From: Pseudoips prasinana
Lineage: Eukaryota; Arthropoda; Insecta; Lepidoptera; Nolidae
NCBI GenBank assembly: GCA_951640165.1
Contig: OX621237.1
Location: forward strand, 16,182,001 to 16,246,000
Length of the DNA: 64,000 bases
Direction of reading: 5' to 3'
In this document: piece by piece, positions 1 to 11,672 of the stretch
Position numbering within the stretch: position 1 is the first letter of the stretch
Layout: each line of letters begins with the position of its first letter
Notes under the pieces: generated by a model
Databases searched by the model: none
Told to the model about the DNA's origin: nothing
The model's input: the letters and a program-made list of their open reading frames with translations, nothing else
Position numbers and translations under genes: made by a program

Positions 1-436
1 AGATGATCCGGACGCTTCTACTGATCAGTGAAAGCTATTAGTTATCTAAAAAATCTTCGATGTGTAAATCAGACACATTCTTGCTCGGTTGTGTTACCTT
101 CAATCAAAATTATGGTTTTAATACTTATTTATTTCTTCTTCTTAGCGTGTCGATGGCAAACTAATTAAATTTTTGTCCTTTGTCCTGCTTGTGGCATTCC
201 TAAGGTCCTGCCATGATCACGTGGCAGGGCAAACTCGGCACCATTTTAGGTGGGCTATGGATTGCACCGATGCATCACAAATTGCTCGACAGTCCCTACT
301 ATCGAGCAACCCTAAGATGTTTTCTTTGCTTCGGCCCACCTGATCCGGAGTCTATTTAGGGACTTCTACGGCAATTAATGTCCACCACGATGGCAAATTA
401 TAAAAACCTATTCATTAAACTTGCCATAACCTAGTT
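1..436. other. non-coding, nothing recognised
   Basis: No open reading frame or repeat that I can name. If the mind bomb exon at 1587 belongs to a gene extending leftwards, this is probably intron sequence of that gene; that is inference only. Confidence 0.4.
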
Positions 437-681
437 GGTAGTCACAGTAGCCTAGTTAGTAGTGCTCCTGCCCACGAAGCTGGTGGTCCTGGGTTCGATT
501 CCCGGTAAGTGCAAATATCTGTGTGATGAGCACGAATATTTGTTTCTGAGTCATGGATGTTTCTATGTATTTAAGTATGTATCTATCTATATAAGTATGC
601 ATATCGTCACCTGGTACAAGCTTTGCTTAGTTTGGGGCTAGGATGATCTGTGTGACATTGTCCCTAGATATTATTATTATA
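437..681 (+). repeat. tRNA-derived SINE (family 1)
   Basis: The head is tRNA-like, with a B-box form (GGTTCGATTCC) near position 491, followed by a tRNA-unrelated body (CTGTGTGATGAGCACGAAT) and an ATT-rich tail. The same body occurs inverted at 12822-13093, and its last part at 4655-4713. This identifies a dispersed family rather than a tRNA gene. It is internally diverged, so it is probably not recent. Confidence 0.8.
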
Positions 682-899
682 ACTTAATTATTATGAATGT
701 CTGTTCATTGTATGATCATATTTTTCTGGTGTCATGATTAGTAGACTAAAGTACAGAATAATTTATTATGAAGCCATAAATTATGCTACGGCTATGGTAG
801 AACGGCCATATGTTTATAAACGCATGACTGTCTATATGGCTTTTTAACACGGTTTGACTTCAGCAGATTGGGTAGAACCCACAGGCTGTAATTTTAATA

Positions 900-1090
900 T
901 ACTAGCTGTGCCCCGCGGTTTTACCCGCGTTAAATTTTATAAATTATCACAGCTCCTCCCCCGTAGGTGGTAGCGTGATAATATGTAGCCTATATGTTGA
1001 CACGACCTCTAAGTAATATTCATGCAAAATTTGAAGTAAATCCATGCAATACTTTTTGAGTTTAGCCCGGACATACATAATAATAAAATA
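900..1090 (+). repeat. dispersed repeat, CTAGCTGTGCCCCGCGG family
   Basis: It starts with ACTAGCTGTGCCCCGCGG and continues with an AT-rich body. The same head occurs at 23534 inside DHX16 intron 3, which shows it is a dispersed family. I could not assign it to a transposon class from sequence alone. Confidence 0.6.
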
Positions 1091-1586
1091 AATAAAAATA
1101 AAGTACACTTTATTGTACACAAAAAATAAAAGAACATTTTAACAATGAAACATTAATTATAATGTACAATGGGCGGTCTTATCGCATAAAGCGATTTCTT
1201 CCAGACAACCTTTGGATGGATAGGAATTAAATGTCTAAAAATGCCGGGGATGGTGCAACAAAGTGTGGTACATAGATAAAAAAGAAGAGAAGAGATAATT
1301 AAAGAGGTATACTAAAAACTAAAAATATGGTAACGATCATATTATTATTAGACATACATATACGTAAATAAAATACTATATTATACTATACTATAAATAT
1401 AATACATACAGAAAAACTAGACAAAAATTCTAAAAACTATATTTTTGGCTTCGATATCAATTGTAGACCACGCCCCAAGTATCCTTTAAAAAAAATATTC
1501 ATTGTACAATTTTGACTTTCATACGATTTTATTATATGTATATATATTTTATTATATATATTAATTGATTTACAATTGTGTTACAG
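1091..1586. other. AT-rich non-coding, probable intron
   Basis: A very AT-rich stretch that ends in a polypyrimidine-poor acceptor (TTACAG at 1581-1586) immediately before the mind bomb exon. The only local structure seen is simple TATA-rich sequence. Confidence 0.5.
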
Positions 1587-1727
1587 ACGATGTGTCCTAT
1601 CTGCCTGGACCGGCTCAAGAACATGATCTTCCTGTGCGGGCACGGCATGTGCCAGATGTGCGGAGACCGCATCACCGTGTGCCCCATCTGCCGCAAGCAA
1701 GTCGAGAAGCGCATTCTTCTGTATTGA
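1587..1727 (+). CDS. mib1: mind bomb E3 ubiquitin ligase, terminal exon
   Basis: This exon encodes 46 residues and a stop, and is the C-terminal RING finger of Mind bomb. That E3 ligase ubiquitinates Notch ligands (Delta/Serrate) for endocytosis in the signalling cell. The reading frame shows [18 protein letters not shown] followed by CQMCGD and CPICRK, and ends in RILLY. The cysteine/histidine spacing and the ILLY end are those of the last MIB1 RING. The exon begins in phase 0 right after TTACAG. The local GC content is clearly higher than in the flanks, as expected of a conserved exon. The ankyrin and MZM regions must lie left of the window. The closely related MIB2 is the alternative, but the terminal RRILLY-type ending favours MIB1. 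A polyadenylation signal AATAAA sits at 1936-1941. Confidence 0.88.
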   Translation, partial: TMCPICLDRLKNMIFLCGHGMCQMCGDRITVCPICRKQVEKRILLY

Positions 1728-1935
1728 ATGCTTCATGCCAAGACGGTCTTCTTATCTATAATGGCATGCCTCTGCACCGTATTCAATATACATATATAAC
1801 AATAATGTTCTACAAATTTTCAAGAGACATGTCAATTTAGAGCAGAATGCCTATACTTTCTGTAACGTCTAACAAAACGAGTAGCCAATTTTATGAAGTG
1901 TTTAACCTTAGCCTGGAAGAGCACACACTGTCGCC

Positions 1936-1941
1936 AATAAA
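1936..1941 (+). terminator. candidate polyadenylation signal of mib1
   Basis: AATAAA, 209 bases after the mind bomb stop codon and followed by a CA-repeat. It is the first canonical hexamer downstream. The choice is inferred from position. Confidence 0.45.
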
Positions 1942-3565
1942 AAACACACACACATACACATGCATAATCAACAACGAACCAGATATCCAATGGTTGCCAG
2001 TTGGCTCATTTTAATGTGCCAAATATGTCCTCTAGGGATACTACTAGCTATCATCAAACTTGTCATTAACAGCAGGTAGTGCCTACCATTGGGCAACGTA
2101 AAATATAATATAATTCGACATCGATGCATAATACAAGTTCACCAACAAACTGTAATAAGTTTCTTGAGTTCAAAAAAAAATGCTGCTAGTTTTGTTAGAT
2201 GTGACTTTTTATAACCTTCAAATATACCCGAACGTATATGGGTTATGAACTAAATAATAAGGCTGAATTTTCTTACTATGTGCTAGTTAAGTTTCCTGAA
2301 TATTTATTGTTTTGACATATTATATCTTTATGTATACATTTAGATAAGGAACTGTATTTCATTCTTAGTAAATTATAATTAGAGGTTATTATTTTCGGGG
2401 ACTACACACAGGTGTTAACAACACGACCGATACGCTACACGTCCGATGGTTTCCTGTGTGATCAATGTCTTCCTAAGCCCCGCGGCTCCGGACTGCTATT
2501 GCGATAGTTTCTTGACAGAATAATAATACTGTTTTTTTTTTGCTGCAAAATCTCGTTTCCTGCCGTTAACAATAAGGAACTGCTAGAGTTGTAGCTGTTA
2601 GGGCCTATGCACACCAAGTTTTAATAACGCGCGTTGACGGCGCGCTTAAAAAACGTGGTATCAAGTATCAAGCCCAACGCCCTTAGTAGTAAGCCGGAGC
2701 ATCGTAGGTAAGTTTCAAGCCACGTTATATAATATTATATCTGAAATGTGAAATGCATTTAGCTAAATTGTTAAAACGTTATTGCTTGTTACATAATATT
2801 GTTTTAAAGATGGTTCCGAAGAGCATAATATAAGCTCCAGGTTTAATGAATTCCTCAATTTTTATTACACTTTTTAATAAGATTGCATTTATATTGTGTT
2901 AAATTTGAAATAGATGTATCCTTATGAATGGTGAATGCATTTTCTACTCGTAGTTTAAGTAAGGTTGTATTATTTATTTAAGTTATGGCGATGCATTGAT
3001 TAAAAAAAAAAACACATGCGGGGCAGTCTTTGGGGACGGCCGATTGAAGCGAAAACTATACTTTTTTATTTCTCATACTCAGAAAGTAGTGTTTGTTTGA
3101 TCCGAGTAGCGAGTGGAAGATGCTACTTCTCACCTTTGGGCGGTAAGGACTCATAGTAATTGCTTCCCTCCCGGGAATATATTTATAATTATGGTGGGCA
3201 TAAATTTTAGAAATAGAACTAGAGGTGGTTAGGCAGTTGGCTGTAAAAATCTAACAAAATTAAGAAAAGAATGCTGCGGCCATGTGAGAGTATAAACGGC
3301 CAGTGTGAATTAAAAAAAGACCTTCCGTCTTACGAATATTTGATCAGGTCACGTGTTCTGATGTGAGTTTAACATTTTTTACACATCCCAAATAAAGCAT
3401 AACGCCACTAAAGAAGTTTTCTCTTCAACTGGATACATATCTGCGCGACCTAGCTTGTGTCGGATGGCCATTTGGACTAAAACAGTAGCACTGTGTTAGT
3501 CTTACTCTGCCTCTAGTACCGCTTGATTTTTTTAAGCTTCTTATAACTTCCACATTTTATAAAAT
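1942..3565. other. intergenic, no gene seen
   Basis: No supported coding sequence. There is a CA-rich microsatellite near 1948 and an isolated GC-rich patch near 2605-2660 (GGGCCTATGCACACC, then CGCGCG-rich) that resembles one end of a MITE. I found no matching inverted end. The rest is AT-rich and featureless. Confidence 0.4.
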
Positions 3566-4055
3566 TGTAACTGTCCTGTGTATCTAGTGGTTAGTGACCT
3601 TGACTGTTAACCTAGAGGTCGTGGGTTCGATTCCCACCCAGGACAAATCGTTGTGTGATGAGCGTGTCATGACTGGGTGTAATCTATCTATAATATGTCA
3701 TCATCATCATATCAACCGAAAGACGTCCACTGCTGGACGAAGGCCTCCCCAAAGATCTCCACAAGGGTTGGTCTTGTGCTGCCCGCATCCAGCGGCTTCC
3801 CGCAACTGCAATAAGATCGTCGGTCCACCTTGTAGGGAGCCTGCCCACGTTGCGTCTTCCGGTTCGTGGTCGCCAATCGATAACCTTCATACCGTCGGTT
3901 CTACGAGCTATGTGCCCCACCCACTGCCACTTCACTATAATACGTATTTAGAAATATATAAGTATGTTTTTCAGTTATCTAGTGGCCATAGTATAGGCTC
4001 TGACAATTTTGGGATCTGATAGCAATGTGTTAGTTGTCCCGTAGTTAAGCAAGCA
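3566..4055 (+). repeat. tRNA-derived SINE (family 2), split by a LINE fragment
   Basis: The head carries a B box (GGTTCGATTCCC near 3624) and the body matches the copy at 63609-63832. The element is interrupted at 3698-3935 by a reversed RTE-type LINE tail. The SINE resumes at about 3936 with the same downstream sequence (ATATAAGTATG, then TAGTATAGGCTCTG). The nested order is direct: the SINE came first, the LINE fragment later. Confidence 0.75.
3698..3935 (-). mobile_element. 5'-truncated RTE-type LINE fragment
   Basis: On the minus strand this encodes the end of an endonuclease-reverse transcriptase: a WVGHIARR..DG..W.PRTGRRNVGR.P.RWTDDL pattern, typical of the C-terminus of insect RTE-like LINEs. 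It then runs into a tail of ATG repeats (CATCATCATCAT on the plus strand at its left edge). The flanks TATAATATG (3689-3697) and TATAATACG (3936-3944) are a 9-bp target duplication with one mismatch. A second copy is at 8704-8923. Confidence 0.8.
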
Positions 4056-4235
4056 ATAAAATTAGCTATATATATAAATATGGCGACTTAATTCGTTCTC
4101 ATTTACCTTGGAAATTAAAAAAGAACTGCTTATGCGTTGAGCTGATTGGTGAAGTAAAGAACCCATCTGTACACTGAACACGTGCCTATGCAATATCAAA
4201 AGTATATTGAAGTATATATGTGTGATCGGTGAGGT

Positions 4236-4380
4236 AAATCTGTGTGGTTTCCGGGCTTACAATAATAACAGGGCAACCCTATACCATCCCCTGGGTGACG
4301 TAAAAGGCGACTTAGGGAGACACCGAGTAGTCTGGCAGCAGCACCAGTGCCAACTCGTATGACCCCTCCAAATGGCAACG
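4236..4380. repeat. dispersed repeat fragment, class unknown
   Basis: The stretch around TGGTTTCCGGGCTTACAAT, with AGGCGACTTAGGGAGACACC further on, resembles a fragment widely repeated in lepidopteran genomes. No second copy was seen in this window, so the call rests on family recollection. Confidence 0.35.
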
Positions 4381-4654
4381 TTATATAGAAACCTTGGGAA
4401 GGCTTCGACGATATCAGGCTGTTGATGTCATGTGTGATGTGAGTTAAAGCACCTAGGCTCGCATTCAGGCATGGGTGACTGTCAAATTGGTTTGATTGCT
4501 TCGGATGGCTCGATAAGCTGTCTGTGTGTGTGGTTGCAGCAAACAGTCGCTAAGCCATGTCTCATGCCTACTGGTTGCATTGAATAACTCTGACACTAGG
4601 GTAACCACTACTCATACGATAAAGAGGATAGTCTCGAATTTCTGGCAATATTTT

Positions 4655-4713
4655 TTTATTATCTAGGGGACAATGTCACACAGATCATCCTAGCCCCAAA
4701 CTAAGAAAAGGTT
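4655..4713 (-). repeat. SINE family 1 tail fragment
   Basis: It matches the last 55 or so bases of the SINE at 437-681 in inverse orientation (GGGGACAATGTCACACAGAT, then CATCCTAGCCCCAAACTAAG). Only the 3' portion is present. Confidence 0.7.
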
Positions 4714-5226
4714 GAAAAAAAAAATTATTCCCTTCTGAAAATATCTTCAATGCGTCGCCTTAAAACATGCACTTTGAAGGTTTTCAATTCGTCTGTATTG
4801 TTTTTGTAGTGTCTATGTTGCTCTATTTCTCGTTTGTTTAGGGACTGATTACATTATTATTTTTTATTCGATAGGGATTTATCGATTATTATATCGAAAT
4901 TCGATAAGGATTCGATACAAAATGTGAATGTATATCGTATATACATTTTGTACAAATCGGACTACAAACTCTCTAAAGAACTGAATCTTTGAAGTCAGTC
5001 GTTTGTTGTTTATTCTGCATTTATAAAATAATATTTTGCGACGATTAAAAAAATATGTTTAATATAAGTTTAACTATTCAAAATATTTTTCAATACAACC
5101 AACTCGAGAAGTGGCACTTATATGTACACAACCATAGTGATCCAAGTTACATCTTAATTTTTATAAGAAAATAATAAAATAGAAGCATTTACTTCTTGTA
5201 AAGTCACAAAACACTAATTATATATC
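4714..5226. other. AT-rich non-coding
   Basis: No gene seen. Near 4870-4950 there are several ATCGAT/ATCGAA words forming imperfect inverted repeats. The rest is unstructured. Confidence 0.35.
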
Positions 5227-5470
5227 GGGGAGCTCTGGCGACTGAGGCATTGTTTTATTTTCATAAAATGGTGTAAATTCGAGTTTTTATGTGTAAATTT
5301 GGTGGATTTTTAGACATAAGATCTTCGACGTTCACAAGTGGAGGGAAGTCCCATTATGCCGTGGATTGTGGTTTTCTGTGTTGAATCGAAAGCTCCATAG
5401 AAGCTCCCACTGCTCTACTGGGGTAGGACAAGGACTATGACTTGTCTGTGACGGACTTTACTTACCATGA
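5227..5470. repeat. dispersed repeat family A, copy 1
   Basis: It shares an ordered series of words with 20375-20635 in the same orientation: a GGCATTGTTTYATTTTC word, then GATGTAAAYTC-type sequence, GGTGGATYTYTAGA, and CCRTATTGCCGTGRATTGTG. The two copies are strongly diverged. Class is unknown. Confidence 0.55.
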
Positions 5471-6095
5471 AATTTACCTCTGAAGACCTAAGAAGCTAGG
5501 GTCGTAAAACCTAATAATAGAAAAAACTAATATATATCACAGATAGGTATACGTTTCGTGAAGAGTGGTATTAGGTATATTTTCCAGTAAATAAACTTTT
5601 TTAAGTAAAATTACATTTGGATCACTATGGTTCCAACATCGTCAATGCGTATAGGTTAAGGATTTAACACGTGGTACCTGGTGCACCGAGGTCCACTCTT
5701 TTGACACATAACTTCCATTGCGTGTCCTCATATGACATCTACATACGTTTATATTTATGTATGAATTTCATCTAAATTTCAACAGCTGTTTTGAAGTGAA
5801 CCTTTTTTAAGTACGCTAGCCTAGTACGTAGATAAGCTGGTGAATGCTTTACGAAAAGTGTTATCGGGCGAGGCGAACGGAAGTTTAGAGGGATATAAGT
5901 TAGTGAAGATAGAATGGGAGTTACGTTTCGTATATACAGTGTCCCCACAGTAATATTATTGTAGGGGCAAGAGACAGGTGCGAACACACATTTTCTTTCT
6001 CTCTTTCCCTAATAGCTAGTCACGTCTCGTATATCTAAGTTTTATTTCAGTCGTATGGTGTAAAGCACAGCCGTTTTTATGGTTCCAAAATTAAT
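5471..6095. other. intergenic, nothing recognised
   Basis: No coding sequence or repeat copy recognised. Short open frames here have no familiar residue pattern. Confidence 0.35.
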
Positions 6096-6297
6096 TAGAT
6101 CTTGTACTATGGAAAGCAGTTATCTGATATACTACATATACAAATCTTCTTTTATAATTACGTACTTATATAGATAATTACACCCAGACTCAGGACAAAC
6201 AGACATGTTCATGCACACAAATATCTGTCCTGGGTGGGAATTGAACCCAAGACCTGCGGCGTGAAAGGTATAAGCTACCTCGCCAACCGGCCCGTCG
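6096..6297 (-). repeat. tRNA-derived SINE (family 2)
   Basis: An inverted copy of the SINE at 63609-63832. Read on the minus strand it runs from a GGGCCGGTTGGCGAGG head through a B box (GGTTCAATTCCCACC) to ATCTATATAAGTACG and CCATAGTACAAG. Confidence 0.78.
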
Positions 6298-6357
6298 ATC
6301 TTTCTTAGTTGTGTCATATTTTCTTATGTAACTGTTATGAAGTAGGCGTATTATGTG

Positions 6358-6491
6358 CAGACGCCACACATCCAACTACCCCAACCTGTCAAATTTATTT
6401 TATAGATTTTCAAGTTTATTACATAAGCATAAGGTTCACTTTCCGTTGGGGAAATTTGACAGATTCGGGTAGCTTGATGTGCTGGCGTCTG
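6358..6491. repeat. 134-bp MITE with about 39-bp terminal inverted repeats
   Basis: The left end CAGACGCCACACATCCAACT and the right end, reverse-complemented, CAGACGCCAGCACATCAAGC start arms of about 39 bases that match with a few changes. They enclose an AT-rich core. There is no coding capacity. Confidence 0.75.
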
Positions 6492-7415
6492 TACCGTTAA
6501 CAACACGTCATAAAAAAACTTGTACCTACTACATACTGAAACCGCCCTTACTGCCGAATATTTTAAAGACACAATAGTAAAACAATGGCGTCTGCTACTG
6601 GCACTTCGCCAGCTAGGCTAAGTAAAACGGTGGTCAAGGTATCCACTTAAGTTGCGTCATGTGTTCTTGTTTATATTTAGCCGTAATTAAATGTATCTTT
6701 TGTTGTGTTTAAGAGTGTTAGATTATGTTATTGTAGTATCTATATGGGGTCTTTATTGTACCACCTATTTTATAAAATATACCTACCTATAAACAATATT
6801 GAAATAAAATGCATTAATGGTTCAAAAAGGCATTTTTAATTGTTAGAATTCAAGCATTTTGCTTTTGCTGATTAAAAAGTGACAGTGATACAGCTAGATA
6901 TTATATTAAAGCTCAGTATACATATATCGAAGCATATGTAGTTTCAATAATCAGTATGTAATTAATATTTATAAATAAGTAGCTTAATAATCTTCTTATT
7001 ATTGTAATACATACGATTATCATTTATTTAAACTTCGCTCGCATACTCAACTTCTATTAAAGCTGTTTGTTATTACTGACTCTTTATATTCAGCAAAAGC
7101 GTGTTATAAGTTGTATCCAATACAATGAACTGAGGCCTTTTCGTTTTGACTTGAAACATTAAGACTATATTAGTGCTGGCTGGAGACAGGTGTTCCCTAA
7201 TTGTGCTATAATTAATTGGCCTGCATTGCTTTGTCCTGAGAACGTAATACTCTAATCATTCTTGGAAATTTCCCTCTGGGATTTCGAACTTATATAACAT
7301 TAAGAACTCCAGTTTATACAATATGTCAAATATATTGGATATTAGCAAACACCTATTTTCAGTCAATACTTGAACTAATCATGAAATATCCATTTAAACT
7401 TTAATAACCTAAAAA
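6492..7415. other. Wwox 3' flank, non-coding
   Basis: AT-rich sequence downstream of the Wwox stop codon. It probably includes its 3' untranslated region. I could not pick a polyadenylation site with confidence. Confidence 0.35.
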
Positions 7416-10400
7416 TTAACCAGAATAGTTAGCAACGAGAGGACCCTCATCAGGACTCTCTTTGAGTTCCATAAACGATTTTTCAATAGTTTCGAACTGT
7501 TCTTCATTTTTATCAGGGGCTCCTTCGCAGATCATTGCCTCTGTTAGATTTTGGATCCGGAAGGACAGCTGTAGGTCTTTCGCGAGGTCACTCTCGTCGT
7601 ATCGGCGGCAGTCCTTGTAGTACCCGTCGGTGCAGCCCGCCAGCTCGGGCGCAGTGGCGCAGTACAGCGGCGTGCTAGCTGCTTCTCTCTGTAAGTATAC
7701 ATTAGGTTTTTTTACTCCCGCACTAGAGAAACTAATCCCTTTATAGCGGGGTACTTTACAAACATATAATAGACGGACACAAATTACATCCAGACTCCGA
7801 ACAACTATTTATGGGTTACTCAAATAGTAGTCTGGCGCGGGATTCGAACCCGGGACACGAAGCGGCGAGGTGACTGTCTTAGCCGCTGCGCCACACGTGC
7901 AATCAAAAGGTTCCATATTTATAAGATGATCCCTCTCCTAAAATTATTTTTAAATGCTAATATTGACTAATAAAATTTTAAGATATTCTGAATATACAGT
8001 ATCGGTAAACAGATAGATATAAGAATGGTTTTAAATATATAAATATGGGGAATGCTTAGATAGCTACGTCATAGAAGGGACTTTTTAAAGATTTTCAGCG
8101 CTAGTGAAAAAGGCGCAAGCTATTTATACATGTGAGGATAGTGACCAAGTGGGGCGAGTGTGAAATGTGTTCAACTGCAGGTAGCCTGAGGTACTTGACT
8201 ATCAATCAATATACGGTATTTGTTAGAGGTAGATAAGTAGTTTACTTGCACCGCCCTAGCTGCGGACCAACAGTGACATAACATCACGACACATCCACGC
8301 ACCGGGCAATTTCCTCGCACATCTCTCCGGAAACACACCGTAAGCGAAGTAGATACCTACATGATATAAGTAATCATGGTCAATGACAGTTTACAAATTA
8401 CTTACAATTGATTTAGAGAAAGGCTTCATGGCAGTGTAAAGTGCCTCATAGGGCCACCAGTTGCGACACAATTTAGTCTTGACGAAGGAACCGGGATGAG
8501 CACAGAACACTGACTTGCTCGTATTCATCCACCGATAGCCCAAGTAATGCATACAAAGAATTCCACACAATTTGGATATGTTATAAGCTTTTATAGAAGT
8601 GTACTCGTGTTGAGGCAATGACAACATTTCTTGAGAAAGTTGCAATTGAGAGCTATTAGCCCAGTTCACATTCCTGAAATATGTTTTTAACTTTAATGCG
8701 TCTCATCATCATCATCATATCAGCCGAAAGACGTCCACTTACGGACAAAGGCCTCCCCCAAAGATCTCCACAATTGCCGGTCTTGCGCTATTCGCATCCA
8801 GCAGTTTCCAGCGACCCGCACAAGATCATCGGTCATCTTGTAGGAGGCCTGCCCACGCTGCGTCTTCCGGTTCGTGGTCACCACTAGAGAACCTTTCTGC
8901 TCCTTTTAATGAATAAAAATGTTTTTAATGCGTCTGCTTCATTTTATTTGTCATTTATTTAATAACCAGTCACCATAGAAGCTAAAGCTTAAACCTCTAA
9001 AAATCTTGTTATCCCTAATAAGGTGATTCAGAATTTCAGTACTTCACTAGGGGACAGCTTTTACTTCTATACGGCTCAAGACCGAGCCTGTTCCCATCTG
9101 TTTGAATCTTTGGATTAGATATACAGACACTCTCTCAGGATAATTAATAATAGTGACCTAACCAAAGAGGACCTAACGATTACGAGTACAATACTTGAAA
9201 CTATTGGCGTCAGGTTTCAAGGTTGTCCATTTACTACAAACCGTTTCTCGGAAAATGCGCCGAGCGAACACCATGGCCTTTTTTCTCTTCACCTATTCTT
9301 CTATTCGACATCCAGGCGTCAAGAGGGTCACCATCGCTTTTTTGTTGATATTCCATGTTGCTGCATAGGGCTTGCCCTTTTCTTACATTGTGCGCACAGC
9401 CAAGCTATAGAATACACACCCTGATACCATGTTCTCAGACCCGATACAAATCATAGATTATAGTATAATCGCTCCATCGTAGACCACATTTTCGCTCATT
9501 ATTACGCAAGACCATTAAACATTAAAAAGTAGTGGGACTGATTTTCGAGGGCAAGGTTGACCACACTAAAGTTGATTTTTTTTGTGATCGCATTCAAAAG
9601 TTAGGTAAGTAAAAACTCTGCCATTACCTGTGGGATTCTGAAGAGACGAACACCACGCGAGCATCGGGGGCGAGTATGTGTTCTAGTCTCATAAGCAACA
9701 TGTATTGACTTAAATAGTTTACTTGAAATATTGTCTCGAATGAATCTTTTGTAACTGTCCACGGCAACCCAAAAACAGCCGCATTCAAAATCACAATATC
9801 TAGTTTGCTAAAATAAGAAACACAATGATAATATAAATATTAACTTCTACCATCGCAAATTCATTTTAGAGGAGAGAAGACGACTTTTAGAAATTTTATA
9901 GCAGGTAATTATGTACATTCCTGCTCTTAAGTATGTTCATACCGGCTTTATAACGATTTTGAACAAGCCCGTTAAAGAAACCGTCAAAGCAAATTAAAAT
10001 GAAATGAAATGAAATGAAATTTAAATGAAATTTCCCACCCCACAGTGCTTGTTGAGGACTGAACGGACTTAGGTACTGGACAGGATTTTACGTACTCCGT
10101 CGATTGTCGACGGGGAGGGAGTGATAACGATATTATTTTTTACGAATGCAAATTACAAAATCACTTCATAACTATTTCTACAAACGATTAACTAAGATCG
10201 TTAAACCTGTTATAAAGTTTCTACTACACGTTGTTAAATATGTATATTTATATATATATATGTACATATATAGTAAATGTTCCGTTTTTGTTCTGACTAT
10301 TTACAAGCGCATTTTAAAGTCTGTAACCGTTTAAACCGTTTTAATTTTATTTATTTACGATTGCTATACCTATACGTTCTCATGACGACCAGTAGGTACC

Positions 10401-11672
10401 GCCCGCTTAACTTGCTCTGCGAGGTACGATGAGTACTCTTAAGCAAAAGGACCCCGAAGCAAATCTTCGTTTTTACACAAACAAAAATTATTCGGCGCGC
10501 CAAATTTAACGGTTCATATGATATACCATATGGTATCATATGAGGTGAGGGGCAGGTCTGCATACGCTCATGTTGCTGTGAGCTTTGCGATGCACCCTGC
10601 CAACACCTTTCACATCCGTCTTTGTTCCTTGTTTCTTTCTGAATAAATTCGTTCTGAGATCCAAGACAGTTAAAGCGATTCCCCGGGTCATGCTTGAACC
10701 TCACCACTCAGTGTCATGTCATTGGGAGCCACTATTGATCCTGGCTTACATTTACATTTTTGGGTAAGGGGGACTAGTTGGGTACAATAACACTTTAAAC
10801 TGCCCGTTTGTGTGACCTATAAATAGTTGAGTGGATGTACTATGTGTCCGTCACTTAATTGTTTGTAAAGTACCCCGCCACACAGGGATTAATTCCCTAG
10901 GGCGTGCGTTGTCTATTTTAATAAGAAAGAGAAAAACGAAAAACACGAAAAACTGAAACGTGACCCCACACAGTAAACACGGCTACACATCAAGCTATAC
11001 ATTTCCAGTATAAGCAGACCTCGCGTTGCATAGTATTTCCATAAAATTACAGGTTAGCTTATATTGGAAATGTATAGCTTGATGTGTGGCCGTGCGTACC
11101 AAGTATGGATTTTGCAGATAAACAACAAAAAAATAATATCAAAACGTTCCTAATGTGACTGAGTCGAAAACACTTAAAAAACCACTGCGACCTCAGACTT
11201 TCAATCGTCGTAAGTTCAGAGCCATCCAACCAAAAGTTGACAGGACTGAATCAGACAGATTGTGAAGAGGAAAGCGTCGCTGTCAGACAAGACTAATGAC
11301 AAACGCTTTAAATTATTGATAATAGGTAATTTAGAAAAGCATTTAGATTTTATTTCATTAATTACTCAGGGTAATGTACCGTTATGTTGAGGCAACATTG
11401 TGTTAGGTGTATACTCACTTTTGATCCTCCAAAATCTCCTCTGAACATTTTTTAACAGATTGAAAAGAGGAAAGATTGATTTCATAAACTTTTAAATTGT
11501 GGTTCTTCTTACACGTGTTTTTGACTACCATTTTAGCGGCATAAGGGTTGCGACATGCCATCAGCACTTTACAATCGCGTGAGCTCAAACATCGAGTCAT
11601 TTCCAGTCCAATACCACTGTTAGCTCCCGTTATTAGGCATGTCTTATTGGACAAATTAACATCTTTGATTAC
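7416..11672 (-). CDS. Wwox: WW domain-containing oxidoreductase, SDR part (exons 11672-11419, 9807-9628, 8673-8406, 7688-7416)
   Basis: Four exons join in frame (phases 0, 2, 2, 0) to 324 residues plus a stop. This is a short-chain dehydrogenase: TGANSGIG cofactor glycine motif about residues 14-21, NAAVFG in exon 2, VVFVSSESHR strand with the catalytic serine, YNISK with the active-site Tyr/Lys in exon 3, and a WWOX-like tail (TPLYCATAPELAGC...). The NAAVFGLPWTVTKD and SSESHR segments fit WWOX better than retinol dehydrogenases. Splice sites: AAAA|GTGAGT, CACAG|GTAATG, AATT|GTAAGT and AG acceptors throughout. WWOX is a tumour-suppressor oxidoreductase whose N-terminal WW domains bind PPxY partners. 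The WW-domain exons should precede this part, but I could not find them between 11.7 and 20.9 kb. They may be further away, hidden by repeats, or absent. Another SDR family member is the alternative. Confidence 0.85.
7725..7905 (-). repeat. tRNA-derived SINE (family 3)
   Basis: On the minus strand it has an A-box-like TGGCGCAGCGGCTAAG and a B box GGTTCGAATCCCGCG, followed by a body ending in TTTGTAAAGTACCCCGC. Related pieces are at 10796-10905 and 21256-21400. It lies in Wwox intron 3. Confidence 0.75.
8704..8923 (-). mobile_element. 5'-truncated RTE-type LINE fragment in a Wwox intron
   Basis: Same family as 3698-3935, with the same CATCATCATCAT edge and GACGTCCACT and CTGCCCACGCTGCGTC words. 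It is flanked by a perfect 12-bp target duplication TTTAATGCGTCT (8692-8703 and 8924-8935). The insertion lies 30 bases upstream of the acceptor side of the Wwox exon at 8673-8406. Confidence 0.85.
10796..10905 (+). repeat. SINE family 3 tail fragment
   Basis: It matches the 3' body of the SINE at 7725-7905 in inverse orientation (TGTGTCCGTC, then TTTGTAAAGTACCCCGC). The tRNA-like head is missing. Confidence 0.6.
10978..11094. repeat. 117-bp MITE or foldback element
   Basis: The arms start CACGGCTACACATCAAGCTA on the left and CACGGCCACACATCAAGCTA on the right after reverse-complementing. They extend about 38 bases each with two mismatches around a 40-base core. It lies in Wwox intron 1 as modelled. 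Confidence 0.8.

Noticed and set aside
437..520. tRNA gene suggested by the B box GGTTCGATTCC
   Set aside because: The sequence continues into a body and tail shared with other copies, and no full cloverleaf is preserved, so it is a SINE.
3594..4019. Plus-strand frame of 141 codons
   Set aside because: It spans a SINE and a reversed LINE fragment, so it is an accidental frame.
5772..5987. Minus-strand frame of 71 codons
   Set aside because: No recognised pattern, no splice or start context, and AT-rich unstructured surroundings.
8681..8887. Plus-strand frame of 68 codons in the Wwox intron
   Set aside because: It is the antisense of the RTE LINE tail.
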